Assembly: GCA_944389065.1 (NCBI GenBank)
Contig: CALXKZ010000053.1
Location: 1-64,000, forward strand
Source of the DNA: an uncultured Spirochaetaceae bacterium
GTDB taxonomy: Bacteria > Spirochaetota > Spirochaetia > Sphaerochaetales > Sphaerochaetaceae
Length of the DNA: 64,000 nt
Reading direction: 5' to 3'
Part shown: positions 17,305 through 27,124 of the stretch, one piece after another
How the letters are laid out: every line of letters begins with the position of its first letter
Position numbering within the stretch: position 1 is the stretch's first letter
Translations under genes and position numbers: made by a program
Notes under the pieces: model-generated
Database searches by the model: none
Seen by the model: only the letters and a program-made list of their open reading frames with translations
Told to the model about the DNA's origin: nothing

Positions 17305-17958
17305 ATGGACTATCTCAGACAGCATGCATATGAAGAGATAAAAAGGAGAATCCTGACCTGTGAATTCCCGCCAGGATCCATGCTGACAGAGGAAGAGCTG
17401 CAGAATATCCTCGGAATAAGCAGGACACCGATCAGGGAGGCGCTGATAAGAATCGAGAATTCCGGTCTCGTATCGGTAAAGCCGAAAAAGGGCATACAGG
17501 TTTCAAGAATAACGCTTGACAGCATCACCGCGGTATTCGAGCTCAGGAAGCTGCTTGAAACCCATGCGATCCTCGTCTATGGCAATCGCCTCAGCAGAAG
17601 CTCCTTGGCTTCCTTTCTGCATTTTTTCCAGGATTTCGATCCGGAGAATGATCCGAGGGATAAATTCTTCGAAATGGATAACGACCTTCATATCTCTCTG
17701 ATCAATGCCTGCCAGAACAAGTTCATCACAAGATCCTATGCCGGCATAACCGAGGAGAACAGCCGCTTCAGGATTTTCTCAGGAATAGACAGCAAGAGAA
17801 TCGTTGACACAAAGACCGAACACGCAGATATCATCCAAGCCTGCCTTGAGCAGAACTGGAATAAGGCTGGAAAGATGCTCTCTATACACTTCGACAATGC
17901 CAAATCATCTGTAATAGGACGTCTTATCAATACGAATCTGCTGGAGATCGGAGAGTGA
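17305..17958 (+). CDS. GntR-family regulator, FadR/FCD subfamily
   Basis: 217-residue regulator. The N-terminal GntR winged helix has 'EEIKRRILTCEFPPGSMLTEEEL' and 'LGISRTPIREALIRIENSGLV' (about residues 10-58). The C-terminal all-helical FCD ligand domain (about 75-210) contains metal-ligand-like 'DNDLHISLINA' and 'EHADIIQAC' histidines. FCD members typically sense hydroxy acids such as uronates and gluconate. It diverges from the ABC/GH105 operon and abuts the hybrid regulator gene tail to tail (stops share TGATCA at 17956-17961). It probably controls the divergent operon. Confidence 0.9.
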   Translation: MDYLRQHAYEEIKRRILTCEFPPGSMLTEEELQNILGISRTPIREALIRIENSGLVSVKPKKGIQVSRITLDSITAVFELRKLLETHAILVYGNRLSRSSLASFLHFFQDFDPENDPRDKFFEMDNDLHISLINACQNKFITRSYAGITEENSRFRIFSGIDSKRIVDTKTEHADIIQACLEQNWNKAGKMLSIHFDNAKSSVIGRLINTNLLEIGE

Positions 17959-20853
17959 TCAGCGTTTCCTGTATGATCCGGGAGGCATTCCCTTCATCTT
18001 CCTGAATACCCTGCAGAAATAGGCAGGATCCTGGAAGCCGGAAGCTGCAGCAATATCACGGAGTGAAAGCGAAGATGTCTCAAGAAGGAAGGATGCCTGC
18101 TGGATTCTATATCGATTAAGATATTCCCATGGAGATATTCCCATCTCCTTATGGAAGATCCGCGTCAGATAATCCTCATTGACCCCTGCTTTCTCCGCTA
18201 TCTGCCAGCGGGAGACTACAGTACCGGATCTGTCATTGATATAACTGATTGCCCTCCTGACGGAAGAAGCTGTATACACGGGAAGCATTGCATCACCTTT
18301 CATTATACCGCATAGCCTCTCTTCAGACTCCGGGGCATCGAAATATGAAGGATTGGCAAAAAGAACCAAGGGAACAGCAGAAAGGTCCTCCGCATCCTGC
18401 TCTGAGAATCTGTCTTTGACGAATATCACCGGTACAGCGGAGAAAACGGATTCGGACCTGAACCATGCCACATCGGCTTTATCGGATACAAGGATCAGCT
18501 TTATCCCCTTTTTGCCGAGAGCATCTTCCCGCCTCTCGATTCTGAGAATATTCATAACTGACAGAAAACGGGGCAGAGCAATATCACCCAGCACAAGGAT
18601 CTCCTGATGAGGAGAAAGGATATCATCCAGTGATCCATACTCATCATCGATGGAGAAGCAGGCCATCGGAAGGCCTTTATATCTTCTTAGCTGCGATACA
18701 TCCACATCACCGGAAATCCATGATACGGCCTTTGGATTGCCGGATGCAGAAACAAGAGGGGCTATCGAAAGCGGTGGCTTCAATCCGCTTTCCGAAAGGA
18801 AGAGCATACCTTTTCTGCCATCAAGCGTGACCGGTTCAGCTTCCAGAAGCCTCGGATAAGGTATTGTGATGCAGAGCTTTCCTTTCTCAAGCGAAAATCC
18901 ATATGATGAAATGAACGCGATACGCTCCGCAAGGATGATCGAAGAGCTTTCCGCTCCTTCTTCCCCCACGGAAACCGAAAGGACCAGACCTTCATCGGAG
19001 AGATAGCCTGAAAGATGGGTACTCCAAGGCATTATGAGCTTCATCATCTGGATAAACAGATTCCTATCAATCTGGAATGACGGCAGTTCTCCGGGAATGT
19101 CAATGGAGAAGCCTGCATCTTTCAGATCTGAAACAATGCTGTCAAAAGGCAGAAGCCGCCCTTCGAGGGAGAACCCAGCCTTCTCAACAAGAGCAAGGCG
19201 CAGAATATGATCAGCCTCCAGAAGTCTTAGCGACAGCTTTTCCCTGTCTATGCTCTCTGATAATAGCATTCCCTTCATCTCAGATAACGGCTGAAGCACT
19301 CCCTTTGAGATGTTTGAGTAGAACAATAAGGCCTCATACTCCTCCTTCTCAGCTGCTGCCCGCGATTTTTCCACTTCTTCAAAAAGCGCTATCCCCTTCA
19401 CTGCTGAAGAGAATGAAGCCCGGAGGCTTTCTGCAACATAGCTTTCGGAGCCTTCCATTGACAGGACAATATAACCAAGCTCAAGACTGCCGAAGAAAAG
19501 AGGCTCAATGACGAATACAGAACCGCAGGCTTCAGCCATAAGCTCTTCAGGAAGGATCTGATGGCGCGGAAATTCACAAGGAGAGGAAAAGAGCGTTTCC
19601 TTGCTGAACCCCGCCCTCATTACCGAGGACTCTCCTGAAAAGAGGACAAGAAAAGCGCTCAATATCCCTGCACGCGGAAAGTACTCCTTCATCAGAGGAG
19701 GTATCATCCCATAGGATTTAACGGCGAGGAGCTCTGTCTTGAAACCATCAAGGACCTGCAGGATCCCCCGCACCCTCATTCTTGACTCAGCTTCCGCTCT
19801 CCTGTATTCCATCGCAACCCTGTGATACATCAGAGCAGAATCATGAGAATCCGGCAAAGAAGCGAAAAGCGCATCCAGATCCCCCGATGCTGCAATAAAT
19901 GCTCCAAGGCTTTCATGGAATCCTTCTCCGCTGCAGATTGATCTGGCAATGCGCCCCATCTCCTCATTATCGGAGGCCAGGTCCGGAAGGCATCCGCAGG
20001 AATACCTGTAAACAGGAACCGTACTGACAGCAATATCGCCAGCTGCACATCCTTCTATGAGACTTCCCGCCAGACGAAGCGCTTCTGCGGCAATCCTGCC
20101 AATCGGAAGGTGTACGGTTGTCAATCCTGCAGAAAGCCTCAGATTATCCTCAGTATCATTGAATCCGGCTATCCTTAGCTCTTCAGGAATCCTGACTCCC
20201 TGTTTCTCAAGATATAGAGCAGCCGTTGTCATAAGCAGATCAGACGCAGAAACAATAGATGTGAAATCTTTTCCAGGGACAAGTGAACGGGAATCCACAA
20301 GCTCCTTCACTGCCTCTCTTCCATCGTTCCAATCATGAGGCGATGTGACTATGGATCCATCGAAAGCAATACCATGCGAAGAGAGAGCATCTCTGTATGC
20401 TCTGAAACGATCCTCTGCTCCTTTATGCTTTTCAGGCCCCCTTATAAACGCGATCCGTCTTTCCCCATGGACCTCGATGAAATGGCTGACCAATGCCCTC
20501 ATTCCGCTATAGGAATCAAAAAGTATTGATGGAATGCCATCTATGCGGTCCCCGATCGTGACAGCAGGAACTTCTCTGGAGATACCATGGACGAATTTTT
20601 CTATCGCATCATCGCTTGCCTCTCCGGAAAGCGAGCTTGTCCAGATAATCGCAGCATCCAGAGAGCCGTGACCTGCAAAGCTGAAAATGCTTGACCGCAT
20701 TTTCTCATTCCCATCTGAAGAGCATAGTCTTCCTCCGGGAAGAATGAAGAGCGAACAATCATCGGAAGAGCTGACCAGGGACGAAAAAGCCTTCCAGAGA
20801 GCAACGCTCATCCCCTGATAGATATTCGATGTTATGAATCCTATGCGTTTCAT
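17959..20853 (-). CDS. Large hybrid regulator: LacI-type sensor, middle signalling-like region, AraC HTH
   Basis: 964 residues. The N-terminal about 290 residues are a periplasmic-binding-protein-like sensor as in LacI proteins but without a LacI DNA-binding head (GFITSNIYQG..., HGERRIAFIRGPEKHKGAEDRFRAY, 'LRIAGFNDTEDNLRLSAGLTTV'). The C-terminal about 100 residues are an AraC double HTH (IAEKAGVNEDYLTRIFHKEMGIS, LRDIAAASGFQDPAYFCRVFRK). Between them are GAF-like and helical segments (about 400-560), then stretches reminiscent of a degenerate kinase ATPase and receiver domain but without their catalytic motifs. Cytoplasmic, no membrane segment seen. It diverges from the BASS-uxaBAC operon, so it is the likely sugar-sensing activator of galacturonate use. 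Domain edges are approximate. Confidence 0.8.
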   Translation of the reverse strand: MKRIGFITSNIYQGMSVALWKAFSSLVSSSDDCSLFILPGGRLCSSDGNEKMRSSIFSFAGHGSLDAAIIWTSSLSGEASDDAIEKFVHGISREVPAVTIGDRIDGIPSILFDSYSGMRALVSHFIEVHGERRIAFIRGPEKHKGAEDRFRAYRDALSSHGIAFDGSIVTSPHDWNDGREAVKELVDSRSLVPGKDFTSIVSASDLLMTTAALYLEKQGVRIPEELRIAGFNDTEDNLRLSAGLTTVHLPIGRIAAEALRLAGSLIEGCAAGDIAVSTVPVYRYSCGCLPDLASDNEEMGRIARSICSGEGFHESLGAFIAASGDLDALFASLPDSHDSALMYHRVAMEYRRAEAESRMRVRGILQVLDGFKTELLAVKSYGMIPPLMKEYFPRAGILSAFLVLFSGESSVMRAGFSKETLFSSPCEFPRHQILPEELMAEACGSVFVIEPLFFGSLELGYIVLSMEGSESYVAESLRASFSSAVKGIALFEEVEKSRAAAEKEEYEALLFYSNISKGVLQPLSEMKGMLLSESIDREKLSLRLLEADHILRLALVEKAGFSLEGRLLPFDSIVSDLKDAGFSIDIPGELPSFQIDRNLFIQMMKLIMPWSTHLSGYLSDEGLVLSVSVGEEGAESSSIILAERIAFISSYGFSLEKGKLCITIPYPRLLEAEPVTLDGRKGMLFLSESGLKPPLSIAPLVSASGNPKAVSWISGDVDVSQLRRYKGLPMACFSIDDEYGSLDDILSPHQEILVLGDIALPRFLSVMNILRIERREDALGKKGIKLILVSDKADVAWFRSESVFSAVPVIFVKDRFSEQDAEDLSAVPLVLFANPSYFDAPESEERLCGIMKGDAMLPVYTASSVRRAISYINDRSGTVVSRWQIAEKAGVNEDYLTRIFHKEMGISPWEYLNRYRIQQASFLLETSSLSLRDIAAASGFQDPAYFCRVFRKMKGMPPGSYRKR

Positions 20854-20940
20854 TGCTTCCAGCCCTATATATTCTGCCGAAATTCCATGAGAAATAGCAA
20901 ATATATTTGACAGAAATCCATAATGGACTAAACTGAAACC

Positions 20941-21951
20941 ATGTTCCGTTTTTCAGCTGCAGAGCAGAGACTTATTAATGCAAACAAATGTCTGGAACGA
21001 TTCATGCCGCTGCTGACTCCTACAGGGGTTGTGCTGGGACTGGCAGTCTCGGACCTTTTCATCGGAGGGAAGCCATTCGTGACTCCTCTGTTTGCATTCC
21101 TGACGCTTGTCAGCGGGATGAGTGTCTCAGTAAAGGATTTCGGAGCAATGTTCAGAAAGCCGAAGCCTATCTTCGTCTTCCTTCTGACAACCTATATCAT
21201 AATCCCTTGTCTTATGACCGGCCTTGCATCACTGTTCTTCCATGGCAACAGCGATGCGATAACAGGCTTTGTCCTTCTGTATGCAATACCCACGGCTGTT
21301 GTCGGCTGCATATGGTCCGGCATATATAACGGAAACAATGCGCTCTCCCTCACTCTCATAGTCATAGGGACAATGCTTGCCCCTATATCCGTGCCTCTGA
21401 CTGTGAGGGTCCTCGCTTCATCCCATATTGAATTCGATACATCCGGGATGATGCTCTCCCTTATTTATATGGTAGTCATCCCCTCAGCAATAGGGATCCT
21501 GATAAACGCAATCTCAAAAGGACAATGCACAGAGCATGCTGTCCCGATGCTTAAGCCATTCACGAAGATCGGGCTGCTTTTTGTGGTGACGATAAACACA
21601 AGCCAGATAGCTGGAGACCTTATAGCATCCGCATCTCCTGCCTATATTCCACAGGCTCTATCGGCATTCCTGTTCACAGTGCTCAGCTTCCTTATCTCAA
21701 ATCTTGTTGCCAGGACAGCCCGCCTTGATCAGGCGAACACAGTCTCTGTCACATTCGCATCAAGCATGAAGAACATATCAGCAGCAATGGTTCTTGCAAT
21801 CCAGTTCTTCCCTCCTGCTTCGCTGATTCCTATTATCTCAGGAATCGTGCTTCAGCAGACAACGACGGCTATATCGGCTCATTTTCTTTTTGGAAGAAAG
21901 CCGGAAAAGAATATAATTGAGAACACACAAGGGAAAGGAGAAGTCATATGA
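20941..21951 (+). CDS. BASS-family (bile acid:sodium symporter-like) transporter
   Basis: 336-residue membrane protein with about ten hydrophobic helices. The pattern 'FAFLTLVSGMSVSVKDF', 'YIIIPCLMTGLASLFF', 'PTAVVGCIWSGIYNGNNALSLTLI' and the final 'ISGIVLQQTTTAISAHFLF' fits the SBF/BASS superfamily. These carriers move organic acids with sodium. The gene overlaps uxaB by 4 bases, so the substrate is probably galacturonate or another sugar acid. No clear ribosome-binding site precedes ATG 20941; an internal ATG at 21004 is possible but would cut the first helix short. Family moderately sure, substrate inferred from context only. Confidence 0.75.
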   Translation: MFRFSAAEQRLINANKCLERFMPLLTPTGVVLGLAVSDLFIGGKPFVTPLFAFLTLVSGMSVSVKDFGAMFRKPKPIFVFLLTTYIIIPCLMTGLASLFFHGNSDAITGFVLLYAIPTAVVGCIWSGIYNGNNALSLTLIVIGTMLAPISVPLTVRVLASSHIEFDTSGMMLSLIYMVVIPSAIGILINAISKGQCTEHAVPMLKPFTKIGLLFVVTINTSQIAGDLIASASPAYIPQALSAFLFTVLSFLISNLVARTARLDQANTVSVTFASSMKNISAAMVLAIQFFPPASLIPIISGIVLQQTTTAISAHFLFGRKPEKNIIENTQGKGEVI

Positions 21952-23426
21952 AGACAATCATGGAAACGGTACAGAAGCCTCAGCGCCCTGTAAAAGTACT
22001 TCAGTTCGGTGAGGGAAACTTCCTCAGAGCATTCGTTGACTGGATCATCGATATCCTCAACGAGAAAGGCGGGTTCAACGGTAGCGTTATGATGGTACAG
22101 CCGCTTGCAAACGGCATGGGAGAGAGAATCAACGGACAGAATGGTCTCTATACAACCGTTCTCAGAGGCGTGCAGAACGGCAAGCCAGTAGAGGAATTCA
22201 GGAAAATCACCAGTGTTGCAGGCTGCATCAATCCGTATTCCGACTATGATGCATTCATCGCACAGGCAGAGAACCCTGATCTCAGATTCATCATTTCCAA
22301 CACAACAGAGGCAGGGATTGCATACCATGAAGGTGATAAGCTGGAGGACAAGCCCCAGGTTTCCTATCCTGGAAAGGTTGCTGCTTTCCTTTACAGAAGA
22401 TACAAGTTCTTCAATGGCGATCCGGCAAAGGGCATAATCGCTATTCCATGTGAGCTCATCGACAAGAATGGAGACAATCTGAAGAGAATAGTTCTCCAGT
22501 ACTCAAATGAGTGGGGTCTTGAGAAAGGATTCATCGACTGGCTTGAGAATGCATGTGATTTCTGCAACAGCCTTGTAGACAGAATCGTTCCTGGATACCC
22601 AAGGGCAGAAGCAGAAGCAATCTGCGAGAAGCTCGGATACAAGGATGATCTCCTTGACAGCGCTGAGATATTCCTTCTCTGGGTTATCGAATGCCATGGA
22701 AAGACCCATGAGGACGAGCTTCCGACAGCAGCTGCTGGTGTCAATGTAATCTGGACAGATGATATGTCATTCTACAGAACAAGAAAGGTCCGCATCCTTA
22801 ATGGTGCGCATACGATGTCTGTTCTTGCAGCATACCAGACAGGACTCAACACAGTTGAGGAATGCATCAAGTCCGATCTTATCTTCCCGATGATGAAGAG
22901 AGGGCTTTTCGAAGAGATCATCCCTTCGATGGATGGCGACAAGAAGCAGCTTGAAGAGTATGCAGGCGATGTCCTTGAGAGATTTGCCAACCCATACATC
23001 GTGCATCTCCTTCTTTCAATCTCTCTCAACAGCGTTTCCAAGTTCAAAACCCGTGACCTGCCTTCCCTTCTTGGCTATATGAAGAAGAATGGAAAGCTTC
23101 CGACAGTCCTCACATTCTCTCTTGCAGCTCTCATCAGCTTCTATGAGGGAACAGAGTACGAGGGAACCTCGCTCAAGGGCAATAGAAACGGAGAGAAATA
23201 TCTTATCAGCGACAGTCCTGAGGTTCTTGAGAAGTTCGCTTCTCTCTACAAAGCTTCCTACAAGGATGCAGCGGAGAAAGGAAAGACAATCGCAAAGGCT
23301 GTGCTCTCCGAATCATCATGGTGGGGTGAGGATCTTACTGCAGTAGCAGGTCTTGAGGACAAGGTTGCTTCTTATCTTGAATCAATCTGGACCAAGGGAA
23401 TGACAGAAACCATCAGGAGTCTTTGA
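21948..23426 (+). CDS. uxaB: Tagaturonate reductase (altronate oxidoreductase)
   Basis: 492-residue NAD-dependent enzyme of the mannitol dehydrogenase family, reducing D-tagaturonate to D-altronate. The N-terminal Rossmann segment 'VLQFGEGNFLRAFVDWII' and 'VMMVQPL' are typical of UxaB. The catalytic Lys region is 'KVRILNGAHTMSVLAAY' (about residues 282-298). Length matches the family. The start ATG 21948 has AAAGGAG and overlaps the transporter stop. It is followed within 3 bases by uxaA, giving reductase-dehydratase-isomerase in one operon. Confidence 0.95.
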   Translation: MKTIMETVQKPQRPVKVLQFGEGNFLRAFVDWIIDILNEKGGFNGSVMMVQPLANGMGERINGQNGLYTTVLRGVQNGKPVEEFRKITSVAGCINPYSDYDAFIAQAENPDLRFIISNTTEAGIAYHEGDKLEDKPQVSYPGKVAAFLYRRYKFFNGDPAKGIIAIPCELIDKNGDNLKRIVLQYSNEWGLEKGFIDWLENACDFCNSLVDRIVPGYPRAEAEAICEKLGYKDDLLDSAEIFLLWVIECHGKTHEDELPTAAAGVNVIWTDDMSFYRTRKVRILNGAHTMSVLAAYQTGLNTVEECIKSDLIFPMMKRGLFEEIIPSMDGDKKQLEEYAGDVLERFANPYIVHLLLSISLNSVSKFKTRDLPSLLGYMKKNGKLPTVLTFSLAALISFYEGTEYEGTSLKGNRNGEKYLISDSPEVLEKFASLYKASYKDAAEKGKTIAKAVLSESSWWGEDLTAVAGLEDKVASYLESIWTKGMTETIRSL

Positions 23427-23429
23427 TCT

Positions 23430-24944
23430 ATGGCAGGAAAACTGATAAGAATAAATCCCCGTGACAATGTCGCAGTAGCGCTTGAGCCTCTTTTCAAAGG
23501 CGATGTCGTGACTGTTGAGGGGGATACATTCACTCTTTTCTCTGATATCCCAGGAGGGCACAAGGTTGCCCTCTCGGATATAAAGAAAGAGGAGAAGATC
23601 ATTAAGTATGGCTATCCGATAGGCGCAGCAAAGGAAGATATCGGAAAAGGCCAGCATGTACATGCATTCAATATCCATACGCTTCTTGCCGAAGATGCAG
23701 AATACACCTATGACAGGTCTGCTGCAGAAGAGGCTATGAAGGAAGCCGAGGAAGACAAGGCCAGATGGAGCGGACACGTGCCTATGATCAAGGCATACAG
23801 GAGACCGAACGGAAAGATCGGCATCCGCAACTCACTCTGGATTGTCCCTACAGTAGGATGCGTGAACCGCATAGCTGAAAAGCTTGAAGCATGGGGAAAT
23901 GAAACCCTTGGCCTCGAAGATGGTGTCCATGCATGGATCCATCCATTCGGATGCTCTCAGATGGGCGGAGATCATGAGAACACAAGAAAGATCCTCTCTG
24001 GTCTTGTCCACCATCCCAATGCGGGCGGAGTTCTTGTACTTGGACTCGGCTGCGAGAACAATACAATGGATTCCTTCAAGGAGCTTCTTGGGCCTGTTGA
24101 CAGCTCAAGGGTGAAATTCCTTGTCGCGCAGGAATCAGAGGATGAGATTGCCGATTCAAAGAAGCTCATGACAGAGATTGCTGAGACAATGAAATCCGAC
24201 AAGAGAGAATCGGTTCCGATGTCAGAGCTTGTCGTCGGATTCAAATGCGGCGGCTCTGATGGTCTTTCCGGAATCACTGCAAATCCGCTTGTCGGGCATT
24301 TCTGCAATGCGCTTACAGCAATGGGTGGTACCGGAATCCTCACAGAGGTCCCGGAGATGTTCGGTGCTGAGCAGATGCTGATGAACCGTGCTGTCAGCCA
24401 GGAGATCTTCGACAAGACTGTGAAGATGGTCCAGGACTTCAAGCATTACTTCACATCACACAATCAGGTTGTCTACGAGAATCCATCCCCGGGGAACAAA
24501 GCTGGCGGAATCTCAACGCTTGAGGACAAGAGCCTTGGCTGTGTGCAGAAAGGAGGCAGGGCTCCTGTAACATCGGTGCTCGGCTATGGGGAAAGAGTGA
24601 CGACCCCTGGTCTTACTCTCCTTTCAGGCCCAGGAAACGATATTGTATCGACAACGGACATGACAGCTGCCGGTGCCCATATGATTCTCTTCACAACAGG
24701 AAGAGGAACTCCGCTTGGAGCTCCCGTGCCGACGGTGAAGATCGCTACGAACCACAACCTTGCCCTGCATAAGAAAGACTGGATAGATTTTGATGCATCG
24801 CCGATGCTGACAGAAGATCCAGGCAAGGTAACAGATGATCTGATCAAGTTCATCATCAGTGTCGCTGATGGGGAAGCGCATACAAAGAATGAGATCAACG
24901 GATACTCAGAGATCTCAATATTCAAGGATGGTGTAGTACTATGA
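23430..24944 (+). CDS. uxaA: Altronate dehydratase
   Basis: 504-residue enzyme that dehydrates D-altronate to 2-keto-3-deoxygluconate. An N-terminal SAF domain (DNVAVALEPLFKGDVV... PGGHKVALSDI) precedes the UxaA domain with 'GRPNGKIGIRNSL'-like 'RRPNGKIGIRNSLWIVPTVGCVN', 'HPFGCSQMGGDHENTR', 'GLGCENN', 'GFKCGGSDGLSGITANP' and 'SPGNKAGGISTLEDKSLG'. These are UxaA rather than GarD signatures. Conserved Cys for the metal centre are present. It overlaps uxaC by 4 bases (ATGA). Confidence 0.95.
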   Translation: MAGKLIRINPRDNVAVALEPLFKGDVVTVEGDTFTLFSDIPGGHKVALSDIKKEEKIIKYGYPIGAAKEDIGKGQHVHAFNIHTLLAEDAEYTYDRSAAEEAMKEAEEDKARWSGHVPMIKAYRRPNGKIGIRNSLWIVPTVGCVNRIAEKLEAWGNETLGLEDGVHAWIHPFGCSQMGGDHENTRKILSGLVHHPNAGGVLVLGLGCENNTMDSFKELLGPVDSSRVKFLVAQESEDEIADSKKLMTEIAETMKSDKRESVPMSELVVGFKCGGSDGLSGITANPLVGHFCNALTAMGGTGILTEVPEMFGAEQMLMNRAVSQEIFDKTVKMVQDFKHYFTSHNQVVYENPSPGNKAGGISTLEDKSLGCVQKGGRAPVTSVLGYGERVTTPGLTLLSGPGNDIVSTTDMTAAGAHMILFTTGRGTPLGAPVPTVKIATNHNLALHKKDWIDFDASPMLTEDPGKVTDDLIKFIISVADGEAHTKNEINGYSEISIFKDGVVL

Positions 24945-26344
24945 AACCTTTTATGGATAAGGATTTCCTTCTTGAGACCGGAACAGCGAAGACTCTGTAT
25001 CATGAATATGCTGCAGATGCACAGATATTCGATTATCACTGCCATCTCATCCCTGAGCAGATCGCATCAGATAAGAGATTCACTACGATCACGGATGCAT
25101 GGCTCGGCGGCGATCATTACAAGTGGAGAATGATGAGGGCCTGCGGTTTTGATGAAAAGCTCATCACCGGAGATGCCGATCCATATGACAAGTTCCTCGC
25201 CTGGGCTGAGACTATGGAGAACCTGATTGGCAACCCGCTCTATCACTGGACCCATCTTGAGCTTCAGAGATACTTTGGTATCACAGACATACTCTGCAGA
25301 AAGAATGCAAAGAAGATCTATGATGAAGCCAATGAGCAGTTCAAGTCCAATCCTGAGCTCTCTGTCTTCGGAATCATGAAGAAATTCAAGGTCTATGCGG
25401 TAGGTACAACAGACGATCCTGCAGACGATCTCAAATACCATAAGATCATAAAGGCAGACGGAAAATGCCCGGCAAAGGTAATACCTTCATACCGCCCGGA
25501 CAAGGCTCTCAACATCGAGAAACCTGATTTCGCCGAGTATATTGCAAAGCTTGCTGCAGCTGCCGGCATTGATATCAAGAGCGCAGAGGATGTCGTCAAA
25601 GCTCTCGAGAAGAGGCTTGAGTTCTTTGTGGAGATGGGCTGCCGTGCATCAGATCACGCTCTTGTCACATGTCCTCATACATTCTGGGAGACATCGAAGG
25701 TCAATGCTGTATTCCAGAAGAGGATGGATGGAAGCGCAGTGACTGCAGAAGAGGCAGATGCATACAGAACATTCGTTCTTTCCGCACTTGCCCGCGCATA
25801 TAACAGACATAACGTAGCATTCCAGTGCCACTTTGCATCAATCAGGGACAATAACAAGACAATGTTCCGTCTTCTTGGGCCTGATACCGGCTATGATGCA
25901 TCGCACGATAAAGAGCTTGCAGAGGGTATTTCAATGTTCTTTGGAGCACTCTCTGAGACAGATGAAGTTCCGAAGACCATCTTCTATACCCTCAATCCAA
26001 AGGATTACTATACCCTTGCAACCCTCATGGGATGCTATCAGGGCGGAGGCATCAAAGGAAAGATGCAGCTCGGTTCAGCATGGTGGTTCTGCGATCACAG
26101 GGATGGCATGGAGGAGCAGATCAAGATCCTTGCGAATGTCGGAGTGCTTCCCGCATTCATCGGCATGCTTACAGACTCAAGATCATTCCTCTCATATTCA
26201 CGCCATGAGTACTTCAGACGCATACTCTGCAACGTGATCGGAGGCTGGGTTGAGAATGGAGAATTCCCCGCAGATATCGACAATCTTGGCGAGATCGTAA
26301 GGAATATATCGTTCAATAATGCGCAGAAGTATTTTGAAGGCTGA
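24941..26344 (+). CDS. uxaC: Uronate (glucuronate/galacturonate) isomerase
   Basis: 467-residue amidohydrolase-fold isomerase that converts D-galacturonate to D-tagaturonate and D-glucuronate to D-fructuronate. The metal-binding 'FDYHCHL' (about residues 28-34) is present, as are 'WLGGDHYKWRMMRACG', 'STDDP'-type 'GTTDDPADDL' and 'GSAWWFCDHRDGMEEQI'. Length and motifs match UxaC throughout. Translation is coupled to uxaA. Product feeds uxaB upstream in the operon. Confidence 0.96.
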   Translation: MKPFMDKDFLLETGTAKTLYHEYAADAQIFDYHCHLIPEQIASDKRFTTITDAWLGGDHYKWRMMRACGFDEKLITGDADPYDKFLAWAETMENLIGNPLYHWTHLELQRYFGITDILCRKNAKKIYDEANEQFKSNPELSVFGIMKKFKVYAVGTTDDPADDLKYHKIIKADGKCPAKVIPSYRPDKALNIEKPDFAEYIAKLAAAAGIDIKSAEDVVKALEKRLEFFVEMGCRASDHALVTCPHTFWETSKVNAVFQKRMDGSAVTAEEADAYRTFVLSALARAYNRHNVAFQCHFASIRDNNKTMFRLLGPDTGYDASHDKELAEGISMFFGALSETDEVPKTIFYTLNPKDYYTLATLMGCYQGGGIKGKMQLGSAWWFCDHRDGMEEQIKILANVGVLPAFIGMLTDSRSFLSYSRHEYFRRILCNVIGGWVENGEFPADIDNLGEIVRNISFNNAQKYFEG

Positions 26345-26354
26345 GAGGTGATAT

Positions 26355-27122
26355 ATGATGGAGAAGGATGACGAATGCAGAATGAGCGCTGTTGAGCGGA
26401 CAATTCTGATTCTAGAGGCATTATCAAAGGTAGAGGGGATCAATCTTGAGAACATAGCAAAGGCTACCTCCCTGCCTAAAGCAACGCTTCTCAGATTCCT
26501 CTCCTCTCTTATCAGACTTGGTTATGTATACCGCGACTCATCCGATCAGTATCATCTTACACTGAAGATGTTCATGGTCGGATCGAGATCGCTGTCCCAT
26601 ATCGATCTGGTATCCACTGCAAAGCCTTTTGCAAAGAAGCTTTCAGAAGAACTCGGAGAAACCGTCCATATGGGAATTCTCGAAGATGATACCGCTGTAT
26701 ATGTTCTCAAAGAGGAATCCAGCTATACGCTGCGTATGTATTCACGTGTAGGAAAGGTGATTCCTCTCTATTGCACAGCCATCGGGAAGATATTCCTTTC
26801 AGAGATGAGCAAGGAGAATCTGGATAGCTATTTATCAACCCATAGCCTGAAGCCTTTCACGCCGAAAACCCTGACAGAAAGCGCCCTGAAGGAAGAACTG
26901 GATGAAATCAGGGAAAAAGGCTATGCAATGGATAAAGAAGAGCATGAGGAGAATATCATCTGCATTGCAGCCCCTATCAGGGATTTTTCCGGCAGGATCA
27001 TTGCCGCTATATCTGTCTCCTGGCCGGTATTCAGGTTCAGCAAGGAGAATATAGATAGCAACACAGCCATCATCACAGAGACTGCAAGGGAAATCTCTGC
27101 CATTCTTGGTTACGAGGGGTGA
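26355..27122 (+). CDS. IclR-family regulator (KdgR-like)
   Basis: 255-residue regulator. The N-terminal winged HTH has 'SAVERTILILEALSKVEG', 'NIAKATSLPKATLLRFLSSLIRLGYV' (about residues 10-60). The effector domain has 'VIPLYCTAIGKIFLSEMSKE' and 'ENIICIAAPIRDFSGRIIAAISVS'. It lies 10 bases after uxaC, in the operon making KDG, so KDG is the likely ligand. KdgR-type repressors bind near AATGAAACA-N-TGTTTCATT palindromes; AATGGAACATTGTTCCATT before kdgK/kdgA in this window is a close match and the best target candidate. It may start at ATG 26358 instead. Confidence 0.9.
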   Translation: MMEKDDECRMSAVERTILILEALSKVEGINLENIAKATSLPKATLLRFLSSLIRLGYVYRDSSDQYHLTLKMFMVGSRSLSHIDLVSTAKPFAKKLSEELGETVHMGILEDDTAVYVLKEESSYTLRMYSRVGKVIPLYCTAIGKIFLSEMSKENLDSYLSTHSLKPFTPKTLTESALKEELDEIREKGYAMDKEEHEENIICIAAPIRDFSGRIIAAISVSWPVFRFSKENIDSNTAIITETAREISAILGYEG

Positions 27123-27124
27123 AT

